Of a DNA stretch of 64,000 nt, positions 18,601 to 27,115 are shown piece by piece. This stretch comes from Methylomonas aurea (GTDB lineage: Bacteria; Pseudomonadota; Gammaproteobacteria; Methylococcales; Methylomonadaceae). The translations under genes and the position numbers were made by a program. Below the pieces are notes generated by a model, which was not told the origin of the DNA, did not search any database, and saw nothing but the letters and a program-made list of their open reading frames with translations. Location: the NCBI RefSeq assembly GCF_024505045.1, contig NZ_JANIBM010000003.1:62001-126000 (forward strand). The letters are read 5' to 3'. Position 1 is the stretch's first letter. Each line of letters opens with the position of its first letter.

Positions 18601-18798
18601 AGCACCGACGCCGAAGACAAGGCGATCGTCAGCGCGGTGATCAGCCTGGCCGACAGCCTGGGTTTGGCGACTATCGCCGAAGGCGTCGAAACGCCGGAGC
18701 AGAAAGCCTTCTTGCAACAGCAGGGTTGCGATGAAATGCAGGGCTATTTGTTCAGCCGGCCTTTAACCGCCAGTCAACTGATGGATTTTTTGCGCTAA
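15655..18798 (+). CDS. Membrane GAF-GAF-GGDEF-EAL protein (c-di-GMP turnover)
   Basis: About 1047 residues from the ATG at 15655; the frame from 15595 has no better start. Two membrane helices (about 12-35 and 185-205) enclose a periplasmic helical segment. Then come two GAF domains (about 275-440 and 460-620), a GGDEF domain with intact GGDEF near residue 703 and an RAED inhibitory site five residues before it, and an EAL domain with EALLRW near 830, DDFGTGYSSL, and AEGVET. Both catalytic halves appear intact, so it could make or break c-di-GMP depending on signals at the GAF modules. No partner gene is adjacent. It lies 52 bases before hflK but a functional link is not evident. Confidence 0.92.
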   Translation: MIWQRRHSRLSVSVWSSALALLLLAGAVAYCIHYENRIGHVFRHEGDAYRLVDELAKTSDDAWRMALGYIISGDPEYRHRYRDVAEIRDGRRLEALSAAGFTAAELAQLAEAKGLAAQLAQIELAAMQLAETGGTADAANRYRAASMLESQPYRQAYADWRHVVGEAGSMVRTRSERLARQQAEMAWLLRLSVALAGLMLVWALWRVYRAVYATLGASPEQVCEQIAELGRGDFSQALPVPPELRDSVLGWLSETQRQLARIDADRRNAEAKTQRLTQLYAALSQCNQAIVRCNSEAELFPQICRDAVMFGGMKMAWIGMLDQTGQTLVPVASYGSGIEYLSGISIGVDAKPSNGYGPTGTALREDKAYWCQDYLNDPATAAWHERGVQFGWRASAALPLHKNGVPVGTLNLYADSVNAFDFAARNLLLEMAMDIDHALKGFEREAERQHALQMEILRTFMLERLNSGGSLRELLDEVVRKLESAMPDCICSILLLDEGGRHLRVAAAPGLPDFYNRAIDGVEIGPGVGSCGNTAFTGQRTVVADIARHPYWESFKELAAQAGLAACWSEPILGSAKKVLGTFAIYQHYPASPDNFALRLLDMVAHFVALAIERKQAEEHIYHLANYDPLTGLPNRGQLNNHLKYALGLARRTNGQLALMFLDIDHFKDVNDTLGHSIGDALLVELAKRLRAALRAEDIVTRLGGDEFIVLLPGANANAAAYIAQKLLDAISAPFRIEHYDLNMSASIGIALYPNDGEDLETLSKSADTAMYRVKLEGRHGCRFFTPEMHANSARNLQLVNGLRHALERGELELHYQPQLSLKTGAVTGAEALLRWRHPELGQVSPAEFIPVAEDSGLILPIGEWVIRTAVRQARQIMADGLGPLVMAVNLSAVQFSQPTLPELVGSILDQEGLPPEYLELELTERVAMNQPQAAIAAMDNLHRRGIRMSIDDFGTGYSSLSYLKKFKVYKLKIDQSFVRDISTDAEDKAIVSAVISLADSLGLATIAEGVETPEQKAFLQQQGCDEMQGYLFSRPLTASQLMDFLR

Positions 18799-18850
18799 GC
18801 TTGTCGCGGTAGGCCGCCTTTTTGCGGCCGCTTCGATGCGGAGCTTGCCG

Positions 18851-19831
18851 ATGAACGATCCTCGACCCATTTTCGACCGTTGGCCGCAGTCGCTGCCGAT
18901 TCCGTCGGCGGCCGCGCTGCTGGGTGTTGGCGGCCTGATTGCCATCAGCATGTGTTTTTATACGATTCCGGCCGAGTCGGAAGGTATCGTCTTACGCTTC
19001 GGCGAATTCATCGAGAAAGTGCCGTCCGGCCTGCATGCTAAGTTACCGTTCGGAATCGATGAAGTTATAACGGTGCCGACCCAACGCCAGCAAAAGCTGG
19101 AATTCGGTTTTGCCACCCCCGGTTTCACCAATCCGGATCAGGCCGGCGAAGAGCCGGAGCTGGAGCGGGCGATGGTGACCGGGGATTTGAATTCGGCGCT
19201 GGTGGAATGGATCGTGCAGTACCGGATCACCGATCCGGAAAAATACTTGTTCGATGTGCGCGATCCGGGGCTGACCTTGCGCGACATTTCCGAAGCGGCG
19301 ATGCGGGAAGTAGTCGGCGATCGCACGGTGGACGAAATTATCACGATCGGCCGCCAGGAGATCGAAGAAACCGTGCTGGCGCGCGTGCGCGAACTGGCCG
19401 AGCGCTATCGTTTGGGTGTGACGATCAACCAGGTGCAATTAAAAAACGTGAATCCGCCGGAGCCGGTGCAGCCCTCGTTCAACGAAGTCAACCGGGCGCA
19501 GCAGGATAGGGAGAACGTGATCAACCTGGCCAACGGCGAATACAACAAAGCCGTGCCGAAGGCGCGCGGCGAAGCCGACCAGAGGATACGCGCCGCCGAA
19601 GGTTACCGTTTCAAACGTATCAACGAAGCCGAAGGTGACGTTACCGCCTTTAACCAAGTGTTGGAACAGTATTTGAAGGCGCCGGAGGTCACACGCGCCA
19701 GGATTTACCTGGAAACCATGGCTGAGGTACTTCCACAGGCCAAACAGCAAATCATCGTCGACGATTCGGTGCAACAGATTCTGCCGTTGTTGGCGCCGCC
19801 CAGTCCGCAAGTGGTCGAGGTGGCGAAATGA
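18851..19831 (+). CDS. hflK: HflK, SPFH/band-7 modulator of FtsH
   Basis: About 326 residues from the ATG at 18851. One membrane helix (about 20-42) is followed by the band-7 start IPAESEGIVLRFGEF and GLHAKLPFGID, then a helical C-terminal part rich in Ala/Glu (EADQRIRAAEGY). This is the HflK layout: with HflC it forms a large periplasmic cage around FtsH and limits degradation of membrane proteins. The start overlaps no other gene, but its stop overlaps the hflC start (ATGA at 19828-19831). E. coli HflK is longer at the N-terminus (Gly-rich), which is missing here. The usual partners hfq and hflX are not beside it. Confidence 0.93.
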   Translation: MNDPRPIFDRWPQSLPIPSAAALLGVGGLIAISMCFYTIPAESEGIVLRFGEFIEKVPSGLHAKLPFGIDEVITVPTQRQQKLEFGFATPGFTNPDQAGEEPELERAMVTGDLNSALVEWIVQYRITDPEKYLFDVRDPGLTLRDISEAAMREVVGDRTVDEIITIGRQEIEETVLARVRELAERYRLGVTINQVQLKNVNPPEPVQPSFNEVNRAQQDRENVINLANGEYNKAVPKARGEADQRIRAAEGYRFKRINEAEGDVTAFNQVLEQYLKAPEVTRARIYLETMAEVLPQAKQQIIVDDSVQQILPLLAPPSPQVVEVAK

Positions 19832-20796
19832 GCGGTTTCGGTAAGCCGATAGGCGTCATCGCCACAACCCTATTTTTGCTGCTCACTTGCAGCTATACCG
19901 TCAACCAGACCGAGCAAGTCATCATCACCCAATTCGGTAGGCCGATAGGGTTGCCGATCACCGACCCCGGCCTGCATTTCAAGTTGCCGTTCGTGCAACA
20001 GGTCAACAGTTTCGACAAACGTTATCTGGCCTGGGACGGGCCGATGGTGGAGATGTCGACCAAGGACAAAACCTACGTTCAGGTCGATACCTTCGCCCGC
20101 TGGCGGATTACGGATCCGATGCGCTATTACCTGCGCTTGCGCGACGAACGCAGCGCGCAATCCCGGCTGGAAGACATCCTGGGCAGCGAAACCCGCACCG
20201 CGATCGCCCGCCACGAGTTGATCGAGGTGGTGCGTACCGACAAGCAGCGTAAACCGTTGCAGGACGAGAGCTTGGCCGGCCTTACCGGCGAGGAAGCCGG
20301 AATCGGCGTGTTACGGCCGATCCGTGTTGGCCGGGTAGCGATCGAGAGCGACGTATTCAATGCGGCGGCACCGAAATTGGCTGAATTCGGCGTCGAACTA
20401 TTGGATGTCCGTTTCAAACGCATCAACTACAACCCGCAGGTGCTGGAGCGGATACACCAGCGCATGATCAGCGAACGCCTGCAAATCGCGCAACGCTTCC
20501 GCTCGGAAGGCGAGGGCGAAGCCGCCCGTATCCACGGCAACAAGGAGCGCGATATCAACGAGATCGAATCCGCTGCTTACAAACAGGTGCAGGAAATTCA
20601 AGGCGAGGCCGACGCCAAGGCGGCCGAAATTTACGCCAAAGCCTACGCGCAAAAGCCGGAAGCGGCCGAGTTCTATAAATTCCTGAAAAGCATGGAGACT
20701 TATCGGGCCGTGATCGGCGCAGAAGCCAGTCTGGTGCTGTCCACCAACAGCGACTTATTCGGCCTGTTGAAACGTGCCGATGCCAAAGGGCGGTGA
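19828..20796 (+). CDS. hflC: HflC, SPFH/band-7 modulator of FtsH
   Basis: A 322-residue partner of HflK, translated from an ATG overlapping the hflK stop. It has a signal-anchor (about 8-24), the QTEQVIITQFGRPIG start of the band-7 domain, DPGLHFKLPF, and the HflC landmarks FDKRYLAWDG and YKFLKSMETY. A coiled Ala/Glu region (SEGEGEAARIHGNKERD) precedes the C-terminal LKRADAKGR. Compared with E. coli HflC there is an extra loop near residues 145-160. Together the two genes form a clear two-gene operon. Confidence 0.94.
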   Translation: MSGFGKPIGVIATTLFLLLTCSYTVNQTEQVIITQFGRPIGLPITDPGLHFKLPFVQQVNSFDKRYLAWDGPMVEMSTKDKTYVQVDTFARWRITDPMRYYLRLRDERSAQSRLEDILGSETRTAIARHELIEVVRTDKQRKPLQDESLAGLTGEEAGIGVLRPIRVGRVAIESDVFNAAAPKLAEFGVELLDVRFKRINYNPQVLERIHQRMISERLQIAQRFRSEGEGEAARIHGNKERDINEIESAAYKQVQEIQGEADAKAAEIYAKAYAQKPEAAEFYKFLKSMETYRAVIGAEASLVLSTNSDLFGLLKRADAKGR

Positions 20797-20892
20797 CGGC
20801 GTTACCGGCGGCCGCGCGCGGTTAAGTCGGAATTAAGCTGCCGCTCGCATGATGCATCCCGACACGATCATTTTGCGAAAAGGAGCTTTGAT

Positions 20893-21258
20893 ATGTGTAA
20901 GAAAACCATAATTGCCGTTTTCAGTTTGACGTTTTCGTCGGCCGCGTTGGCCGACCACGAAGGTTGGGGCCACCATGGGGGCCATCATCACCACCACCAC
21001 CATGGGTATTATCCGGAATACCGGGAGCGGGTGATTTACTACCAACCGGCGCCGCCGCCGGTGGTGGAATATGTTCCGGCACCCTCGTACTATGCACCGC
21101 CGCCGCCGCGTTACTACCAGTACGACCAACGCAACCCGCAAGGTTTGCTGGGCGGCATGGTCGGTAGCGCAATGGGCTACCACTTCGGCGGTGGCGACCC
21201 GTTGGCCGCCGGCATCGGCGCCGCAGCCGGCGCACTATTAGGTAACGGCATGTACTGA
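20893..21258 (+). CDS. Exported His/Pro/Tyr-rich glycine-zipper protein
   Basis: A 121-residue protein with a signal peptide (cleavage near ALADHE). The mature N-terminus is a histidine cluster (two, then seven consecutive His within twelve residues), followed by a Tyr/Pro-rich linker and a C-terminal glycine-zipper-like hydrophobic segment (GLLGGMVGSAMGY, then GIGAAAGALLGNG). Such tails insert in or pack on membranes; the His cluster suggests metal binding (nickel, copper or zinc), but that is inference. An AAAGGAG at 20879 precedes the ATG. It is a single gene; no metal transport gene is next to it. Confidence 0.78.
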   Translation: MCKKTIIAVFSLTFSSAALADHEGWGHHGGHHHHHHHGYYPEYRERVIYYQPAPPPVVEYVPAPSYYAPPPPRYYQYDQRNPQGLLGGMVGSAMGYHFGGGDPLAAGIGAAAGALLGNGMY

Positions 21259-21297
21259 TCCGGCTGCCGAGTCCGGTCGGCCGCCAGCGACCGTGGC

Positions 21298-21471
21298 TTA
21301 ATAGGTAAGCAGTTGGAAAAAGCTTTTCGGCGCGCCGCAAATTGGGCATTGCCAGTCGTCCGGGATGTCCTCCCAGCGGGTGCCGGGAGCGATGCCGCTG
21401 TCCGGATCGCCTTTGGCTTCGTCGTAAATGTGTTCGCATTCGCGGCAATGGTATTTTTTGTAATCGGCCAT
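21298..21471 (-). CDS. Rubredoxin
   Basis: A 57-residue rubredoxin from the ATG at 21471; an upstream in-frame extension to 21603 is ignored because the core starts here as in the family. The iron site is the usual pair C9-x2-C12 and C42-x2-C45, with the landmark residues [11 protein letters not shown] between them and DWQCPICG at the second site. It carries one electron at a time between a reductase and a terminal acceptor. In methanotrophs rubredoxins are suspected partners of particulate methane monooxygenase or of alkane and oxygen-stress enzymes, but no such gene is adjacent. An GGGAGAG lies close upstream. Confidence 0.95.
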   Translation of the reverse strand: MADYKKYHCRECEHIYDEAKGDPDSGIAPGTRWEDIPDDWQCPICGAPKSFFQLLTY

Positions 21472-21488
21472 GGGCTGTTCTCTCCCGG

Positions 21489-21992
21489 TCAAGGTGCTAA
21501 TTCCCGCAAGAAGCGGTCGAAGGCTGCCGCCATCAGCGGCAGAATGCTGAGCAGGCGGTGGTCCGAGTCCAGCACGTGCAAGCGGGCGCGGTGCTCGCGG
21601 CAAAAGCGCCAGGCGTTTTCAGGCGGGACTACGTCGTCCTGCCAGCCGTGAAATACTTCGATATTTTCGGTGCCAGGGGCGAAACGGTCGCGGGCATAAC
21701 CGGGCAGGTAAAAAGCCGGGGCAATTAAAAACAGGCCATGCGGCTTGATCGTTTCGGCAGCGACGGTCGCCACGTAAGCGCCCATGCTGGAGCCGGCCAG
21801 CACGATCCGCTCGTAACCGTGCAAATCCATCGCCAACAGTCGATCGACTCGCCACTCGGGATCGTTGCTGGCCTGATAATCCGGACTGATGAACTCGAAA
21901 CCGCGGTCCTCGGCCACCTCGGCCAGCGCCAGGGCTTTTTCGCCCCATGGAATACTGTCCTTGCCGTGGTTGTATACCACCAGGTTATTCAT
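21489..21992 (-). CDS. Alpha/beta-hydrolase, YqiA/YcfP-like esterase
   Basis: A 167-residue compact hydrolase. The nucleophile elbow is GSSMG (about 68-72), the acid is in HGWQDDVVP and the histidine in DSDHRLL, giving a full Ser-Asp-His triad. Size and the opening VVYNHGKDS fit the YqiA/YcfP group of small esterases, whose natural substrates are not known. It lies 17 bases upstream of the rubredoxin gene and downstream of the DUF2905 gene on the same strand, so the three may be co-transcribed. Confidence 0.86.
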   Translation of the reverse strand: MNNLVVYNHGKDSIPWGEKALALAEVAEDRGFEFISPDYQASNDPEWRVDRLLAMDLHGYERIVLAGSSMGAYVATVAAETIKPHGLFLIAPAFYLPGYARDRFAPGTENIEVFHGWQDDVVPPENAWRFCREHRARLHVLDSDHRLLSILPLMAAAFDRFLRELAP

Positions 21993-22002
21993 CTCTTCCC
22001 CC

Positions 22003-22218
22003 TCATTTTCGAAAAAACAGATTAGCCAGCACAGTGATCAGCAAACTGACCACGATCATCGACGTGATCGGAATGAATACAAAGCTGTTCTTATTTTGAA
22101 TACGAATGTCGCCGGGCAATTTACCGAACCAACTGACCAGCCAGGGCGCGTAGTTGATTGCCAAACCCACGGCCAGAATCAGGGCGCCAATACTTATCAA
22201 GGCTTTGCCGGGTTCCAT
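22003..22218 (-). CDS. DUF2905 small membrane protein
   Basis: A 71-residue protein with two hydrophobic helices (about 5-30 and 48-68) joined by FGKLPGDIRIQNKN. This GDI-R segment and the overall length are typical of DUF2905, a family of small inner-membrane proteins without known function. AGGAGATACC lies just before the ATG at 22218. It ends 10 bases before the esterase start on the same strand. Confidence 0.88.
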   Translation of the reverse strand: MEPGKALISIGALILAVGLAINYAPWLVSWFGKLPGDIRIQNKNSFVFIPITSMIVVSLLITVLANLFFRK

Positions 22219-22447
22219 GGTATCTCCTGTGTTTTTTAACCGACCGCGTCATTTTATGCTGCATCGGCCTGTTTATGTGACGCTAAACTCGCTCAACAAT
22301 TCCTCTCTGCTGGATTTGCCGTTAACGCTTCGAGTGCATCGATGTGTTGCCAAGAATCGAACGAAGGTACAGTTATGGCGCCTTCCGATTTTGTTATTCT
22401 CGCGACCTGTTTGTTAACTATTACGAGAAAATCCTGAGGTTCTGCTT

Positions 22448-23122
22448 ATGCAAAAATTGTTGATGATTTGTGGATTGTTGTTGGCCGGTTCAACCCAAGC
22501 TGCCGTGGTATCGGTCCGTACCGGCGTTGACAACTTGGGTGCGGTGCTTGCTGCCGGGAGTATCGATCCCAACTGGACTATTTCGACCAACGGCTCGGAC
22601 TTTTCAAGTGCTCGGGTGGCATACCCTGGGAGTTATCCTAACTACAGCTCCGGCCAGATATGCTGCGGTATGGAGACTATAAGCGCGGATGCGGCCTGGA
22701 TTACCACTCCATCCGTGCTACCTACCAGTCCGACGACCGGCTGGGGCATTAGTAATATGGTTTACGCCCGCACTGAATTCGACTTGTCTGATTTCGATCT
22801 CAGTTCCGTCAGTCTGAATGGCTTGTGGCGCGTAGCCGATGTCGCTACCGGCATTTATCTGAACGGAAATTTGTTGGCAGGAACTGCAACTTACGGTTAT
22901 GCGTTTAGCAGCAGCCTGCCGTTTAGCGTGGCAGCGGGCAGCAGCTTTTTTGTATCGGGTATCAATCGGCTGGAATTGCGCGGCTATTCAGTCAACAATG
23001 TTTGGGATGGCTTTTGGGTGGCCGCAGATGTCAAAGGCGACTTGGCTCCCGTTCCTGTACCCGGCGCATTCGGCCTGATGCTGGGTGGTCTGCTGATGCT
23101 GGTAAAACTGAAACGCACTTGA
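22448..23122 (+). CDS. PEP-CTERM-like exported protein
   Basis: A 224-residue exported protein: signal peptide (cleavage near TQAAV), a Ser/Gly/Tyr-rich beta-type body containing a single CC pair (QICCGME), and a C-terminal sorting tail made of VPVPGAF, a hydrophobic stretch and a basic KLKRT end. The tail has the three-part form of PEP-CTERM/exosortase signals, with VPVPGA replacing the usual VPEPA. Such proteins are anchored or released at the cell surface, often with exopolysaccharide. No exosortase gene lies in this window. The body shows no known enzyme motif; it resembles lectin-like or filament-surface proteins only in composition. TGAGG at 22434 is the likely ribosome site. Confidence 0.75.
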   Translation: MQKLLMICGLLLAGSTQAAVVSVRTGVDNLGAVLAAGSIDPNWTISTNGSDFSSARVAYPGSYPNYSSGQICCGMETISADAAWITTPSVLPTSPTTGWGISNMVYARTEFDLSDFDLSSVSLNGLWRVADVATGIYLNGNLLAGTATYGYAFSSSLPFSVAAGSSFFVSGINRLELRGYSVNNVWDGFWVAADVKGDLAPVPVPGAFGLMLGGLLMLVKLKRT

Positions 23123-23193
23123 TCGGTCTTGCCATTCAGACAAATTGATTCTCAGCCCAGGTTTCAGCCATCGGCAATTGTTACTTTAAAGTC

Positions 23194-23709
23194 ATGCATC
23201 CTACCCCAGCCGCGATTCAAGCCGACATTACCGAACTGGCCGTCGATGCCATCGTCAATGCCACCAATTCATCGCTGCTCGGCGGCGGCGGGGTGGATGG
23301 CGCGATTCATCGCCGGGCGGGACCGGAATTATTGGCCGAGTGCCGCAGCTTGGGCGGTTGTGCGACCGGAGACGCCAAGCTGACCAAAGCCTACCGCTTG
23401 CCGGCCAAATACGTCATTCATACCGTGGGGCCGGTCTGGCGCGGCGGCCGGGAAAACGAGGCGACGCTGTTAGCGGCGTGTTACAGAAATTCGCTGCGGC
23501 TGGCGGTGGCGTATCGGCTGGAAAGTCTGGCCTTTCCCTGCATCAGTACCGGAATTTACGGGTATCCGCCGCGCGAGGCTGCCGAAATCGCAGTCGATAC
23601 CGTTGCGGAATTTTTAGGCGAACAAGCGCATCGGTTGGCCGTGACCTTTTGCTGTTTTTCGGAAGCGGATTTGCATATCTACCGCGCCTTGCTGAACAAG
23701 GCCGTTTAA
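23194..23709 (+). CDS. Macro-domain protein (O-acetyl-ADP-ribose deacetylase, YmdB-like)
   Basis: A 171-residue single macro domain. It has [21 protein letters not shown], whose Asn and Gly-rich loop bind the distal ribose, the HTVGPVW strand and the STGIYGYP phosphate loop. These match the MacroD/YmdB type, which removes acetyl from O-acetyl-ADP-ribose and ADP-ribose from acidic residues. The start at 23194 is the first ATG after a short gap. The stop overlaps by four bases the stop of the ATP-grasp gene on the opposite strand. Confidence 0.92.
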   Translation: MHPTPAAIQADITELAVDAIVNATNSSLLGGGGVDGAIHRRAGPELLAECRSLGGCATGDAKLTKAYRLPAKYVIHTVGPVWRGGRENEATLLAACYRNSLRLAVAYRLESLAFPCISTGIYGYPPREAAEIAVDTVAEFLGEQAHRLAVTFCCFSEADLHIYRALLNKAV

Positions 23710-24995
23710 GGCGTAACCACCACCTGGGCGAAGCCGCCGCCGGGCGTGCGGAAATTGGTGGTTTGGCCCTGGTAAAGCCGGGCGCAAACCAGTTGGGTTT
23801 GACCGCGATAGACGAAATGGCGTAAATCCAGTTTCAAATCGCCGGCATCCAATTGCCGCTCGCTGGGTTTGACCAGCGCCTGCGCCACATAATCGTGGCG
23901 CAAAATCTCGTCGAACACTCGCAAGGTCAGCTTGTCGCCGCGGTAGGCCGCCTTGCTGCCGTAGCCTTTGGCCGGTTTGAAGAATAACTGCTTGCGGTGT
24001 TGCCAGAACCACTCTGCACGTTGTGTTTCGACGATACGGGTTGCGGCGATACCGCGGCGGAGAATATCGCGGCTGGTGGCGTCGATGCCGATTTCGGCCA
24101 GGAATTCGGTGTCGCCGAGCAAGGCCAGATTTCTTTTGTCCGCATACAGCGCATGGTTGCGCGGATGCGGCGTCAACACCACGTCTGCGGCCAGATAAGC
24201 CTGCAACAAGGGCTGTTGTTTGGCGTGTTCCAAACCGAAGTCGGTCAACCGGTTGTAAACCAGATCGATCTTGATATCGCCGTGCCATAGTGCCGAGTCG
24301 CGATGGCTCAGCTCGGTCGGATCGCAGATCAGCGCCCGGATGCCGTGGCGTTCGAACAGCGCTTGAAACAGCAGAAATTCCGGCCATAGGTATTGGTTTT
24401 GCGGGTCTTCGTCGACGATGGCTATGGTTTGCAAGGCTTGCCCGTCGCGTTCGCATCGCCATTCGTCGGCGAACATCTGCATGAATTGCGCTTCCGGCGC
24501 ACTTCCGGTTGCCGCCAACGCCGGCCCGTCGCCGGGGCGCTGGCTGCCGGCTTCTTCGCAGCAGCGCATCTGCGCCCGGATTGCCAAAGCGTTCAGTAAG
24601 CCGCCGCCGGCATTGGAGTTGATTTCGATTATCTTGGGCCCGTCCGGGCTCAAATGGAAATCGTAGCCGACGAACACGCCGTGGGCCTTGGCCGGGAAGC
24701 GCGCCGATTCCGGCGCATAGCGCAACACCCGTTCTTGGTATGCGGGCAGGGCGATGACTGTTTCCGCCGCGGCGATGATGGCCAACTGCGCCTGCAGGCT
24801 GGCCCGGTCCAGAAACACCGGCGCTTCGGCAAACAAATAAGGCCGTTCCTCGCCGACCATCCGATATATATCGTGCGCGGCGTCCCAATCGCTCAGCTCC
24901 CGGCGCAACAGGTCCCGGCTCAGCGAGGCGCAGCGGCAGCTTCGGTTGAGTTGTTCGGCGCTAGCGGCCGGTTTCGGCAGGGGATGGATGGTCAT
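23706..24995 (-). CDS. ATP-grasp family protein, substrate unknown
   Basis: A 429-residue protein. Residues around 115-130 read [11 protein letters not shown], the metal-binding EIN motif of the ATP-grasp fold; later come [41 protein letters not shown] (lysine/glycine nucleotide loop) and [13 protein letters not shown] at the end. The order, with EIN far before the KP-GYGSK loop, suggests a circularly permuted or two-lobe arrangement as in glutathionylspermidine- and peptide-ligase relatives. It would join a carboxylate to an amine or thiol with ATP. No precursor peptide or partner is evident nearby, so the product is unknown. The N-terminal Cys pair (SCRCASL) is of unknown meaning. Confidence 0.7.
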   Translation of the reverse strand: MTIHPLPKPAASAEQLNRSCRCASLSRDLLRRELSDWDAAHDIYRMVGEERPYLFAEAPVFLDRASLQAQLAIIAAAETVIALPAYQERVLRYAPESARFPAKAHGVFVGYDFHLSPDGPKIIEINSNAGGGLLNALAIRAQMRCCEEAGSQRPGDGPALAATGSAPEAQFMQMFADEWRCERDGQALQTIAIVDEDPQNQYLWPEFLLFQALFERHGIRALICDPTELSHRDSALWHGDIKIDLVYNRLTDFGLEHAKQQPLLQAYLAADVVLTPHPRNHALYADKRNLALLGDTEFLAEIGIDATSRDILRRGIAATRIVETQRAEWFWQHRKQLFFKPAKGYGSKAAYRGDKLTLRVFDEILRHDYVAQALVKPSERQLDAGDLKLDLRHFVYRGQTQLVCARLYQGQTTNFRTPGGGFAQVVVTP

Positions 24996-25246
24996 GCAAT
25001 GTGCGGCGAGGGCGGATTCATTGCCGCTATTTTAACGTGGGCGACGGCACGGCCCGGAAAAGTTTCGGCGGCAACGGCCGCATCGCGACGGCATCTGTGC
25101 CGTTGCGCCGGGCTTGGCTGGGAGCGAAACTTGTGTGAGAGAATGTAAAGTTATGAAAATGCCTCAGTGCGGCGAGGAAGCTATCGCAGAACCGCGATTC
25201 GGCTTAAGCCCGCTGTGGTCCGACTAACCCGCGTTACGCTGTTGCC

Positions 25247-26953
25247 ATGTTCCGTCCGAATTCATTGTTCCGTTTTATGCCGCGCTTATTGGCGGTTTTG
25301 CTAATCTGCCATTGGGCTGTCGCCGGCGCGGACGAAGCCGAAACCGGCAAGGCGGTCGAGGCGTTGCTGAACGGCGGGCGCCTGCCGTTGCTGGCCCGGG
25401 CCGACATTGCCGCGCAGAGCCCGGCGTTGGCCCGCTTGTACCGCGCCAATGCCAACCGGCTGTTGTGGTTTGGCGATGCCAATCCGGCGCAGAATCGGGA
25501 ACAGGCCCTGGCCGTGTTGCGGGATGCCGCCGCCGAAGGGCTTGATCCGCGCCATTACGACGCGGAACGCTTGGCCGAAGCCGCCCGGCAGGCCGCCGCC
25601 GCTCCGGCCGATGTCGTGGCTGGTTACGATCTGGCGTTGACGGTGGCTTTGCTGCGTTATGCCGGCGATCTTCATTCCGGACGGGTCGATCCGCGGAAAC
25701 TGGATTATCCGGCGCAACTCGGCGCATCGCGTGCGCAACCCGATTTGGCTGGGGTTCTGCAGCACCATTTGCAAATGCAAACCCTGGCGCAGTTACCGGC
25801 GGAACTGGCGCCGAATAACGAGCAATACCGGTTGCTGAAACGCGCGCTGGCCGACTATCGCCGCCGCTTGGCGGAAGCCGGAACCAACCCCGGTTTGGTG
25901 TTCGCCAAATCGTTGCATCCCGGCGACCGCGACAGCCAAGTGCCGGAATTACGCCGGCGGCTGCGGGAATTGGGCGAACCGGACATCCCGGCGGCGGCCG
26001 ATGCCGACAAGGCCGCCGACGTTTACGACGACGCCAGCGTCGCCGCGGTCAAACGGATCCAGGAACGGCAAGGCTTGAAGGCCGACGGCGTTATTGGCCG
26101 GCAAACCCTGGCCTTGCTGAACCAATCGGTGCCGGAAAAAATTGCGGCGATCGAATTGGCCATGGAACGGATTCGTTGGTTGCCCGAAGCCGCCGGCGGA
26201 CCGCACATCGTCGTCAACATCCCGGCCTTCCAGCTCTGGGCGTTCAAGGACGCCCAGGACGAGCAACCTTTACGTATGAAAGTCATCGTCGGTAAGGCGC
26301 CGGAAAACTTGACGCCGATGCTGGCCGAAGACATGAAATATCTCGAGTTCATGCCGTACTGGAATATTCCGAAAAGCATCATGGACAAGGAAATTTTGCC
26401 GAAACTGGAGGGCGACGAAGCCTTCCTGGACGACCAAGACATCGAACTGGTGGAGCGCTATAGCGACGACGAGCAGGCGGAAGACGTCGTCGCCGATTTG
26501 CGGCAAGGCCGGCTCCGCGCCCGCCAGCGCCCGGGTGCGAAAAATCCGCTGGGGCGGGTGAAATTCGTATTCCCGAACAAGGCCGACGTCTATCTGCACG
26601 ATACGCCGGGCAAGGCCGCTTTCAACCGCGACCGGCGCGATTTGAGCCACGGCTGCGTCCGTGTCGCCGAAGCCGAAAAGCTGGCCGAATTCGTATTGGA
26701 CGGCCAGGAGGGTTGGAGTCCGGACAGCATCAGGCAAGCGATGGCCGGCCCCAAGACCCAGCGTGTCAGCTTGAAAAAATCGGTGCCGGTTTTGTTCTTC
26801 TACGCCACGGCATTCGTCGACCGGGACGGCAAACCGCGTTTTTATCCGGATATCTACGGTTACGACGCCGCGCTGCGCAATGCGCTGAACAAGCTGGCGC
26901 CGGATACCGGCGCGCAGTTGACCAGCAAGGGCAACGCCACCTCGGGCGGATAA
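25247..26953 (+). CDS. L,D-transpeptidase, YcbB/LdtD-like
   Basis: A 568-residue periplasmic murein enzyme. A signal peptide (cleavage near VAGADE; a second ATG at 25277 would give a shorter n-region) is followed by an Ala-rich scaffold domain (about 40-190), a peptidoglycan-binding module (about 225-290, GLKADGVIGRQTLALLN) and a YkuD catalytic domain with the site HDTPGKAAF...SHGCVRV, where the cysteine is the nucleophile. It makes 3-3 cross-links between meso-diaminopimelate residues, important under envelope stress. The order matches YcbB (LdtD). No lytic transglycosylase or penicillin-binding protein is adjacent. Confidence 0.92.
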   Translation: MFRPNSLFRFMPRLLAVLLICHWAVAGADEAETGKAVEALLNGGRLPLLARADIAAQSPALARLYRANANRLLWFGDANPAQNREQALAVLRDAAAEGLDPRHYDAERLAEAARQAAAAPADVVAGYDLALTVALLRYAGDLHSGRVDPRKLDYPAQLGASRAQPDLAGVLQHHLQMQTLAQLPAELAPNNEQYRLLKRALADYRRRLAEAGTNPGLVFAKSLHPGDRDSQVPELRRRLRELGEPDIPAAADADKAADVYDDASVAAVKRIQERQGLKADGVIGRQTLALLNQSVPEKIAAIELAMERIRWLPEAAGGPHIVVNIPAFQLWAFKDAQDEQPLRMKVIVGKAPENLTPMLAEDMKYLEFMPYWNIPKSIMDKEILPKLEGDEAFLDDQDIELVERYSDDEQAEDVVADLRQGRLRARQRPGAKNPLGRVKFVFPNKADVYLHDTPGKAAFNRDRRDLSHGCVRVAEAEKLAEFVLDGQEGWSPDSIRQAMAGPKTQRVSLKKSVPVLFFYATAFVDRDGKPRFYPDIYGYDAALRNALNKLAPDTGAQLTSKGNATSGG

Positions 26954-27023
26954 GCCGGCTTGGCGGTCAAGCCGCCGGCCGCGGTGCGCCGCAATTGGGT
27001 GCGGGATATCCGCGCTGCCGCAG

Positions 27024-27040
27024 GCGCAGCTTCGCTGCGC
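27024..27040. terminator. Short perfect hairpin between the L,D-transpeptidase and SRPBCC genes
   Basis: GCGCAGC (27024) pairs with GCTGCGC (27034) over a TTC loop. A second possible stem lies at 26957-26973 (GGCTTG/CAAGCC). Neither is followed by a U-run, so termination is only suggested. Confidence 0.3.
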
Positions 27041-27115
27041 TTGAAACTTCCACAACAAAAATTTTGCGGTAAATTCAGGCACTCGGGGCCGCGCGCTCGT
27101 TGTCTTCGGACCGTC

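Noticed and set aside
23614-24888. 424-residue open frame overlapping the ATP-grasp gene
   Set aside because: Off-frame, Arg-rich and motif-free, while the ATP-grasp frame shows clear motifs.
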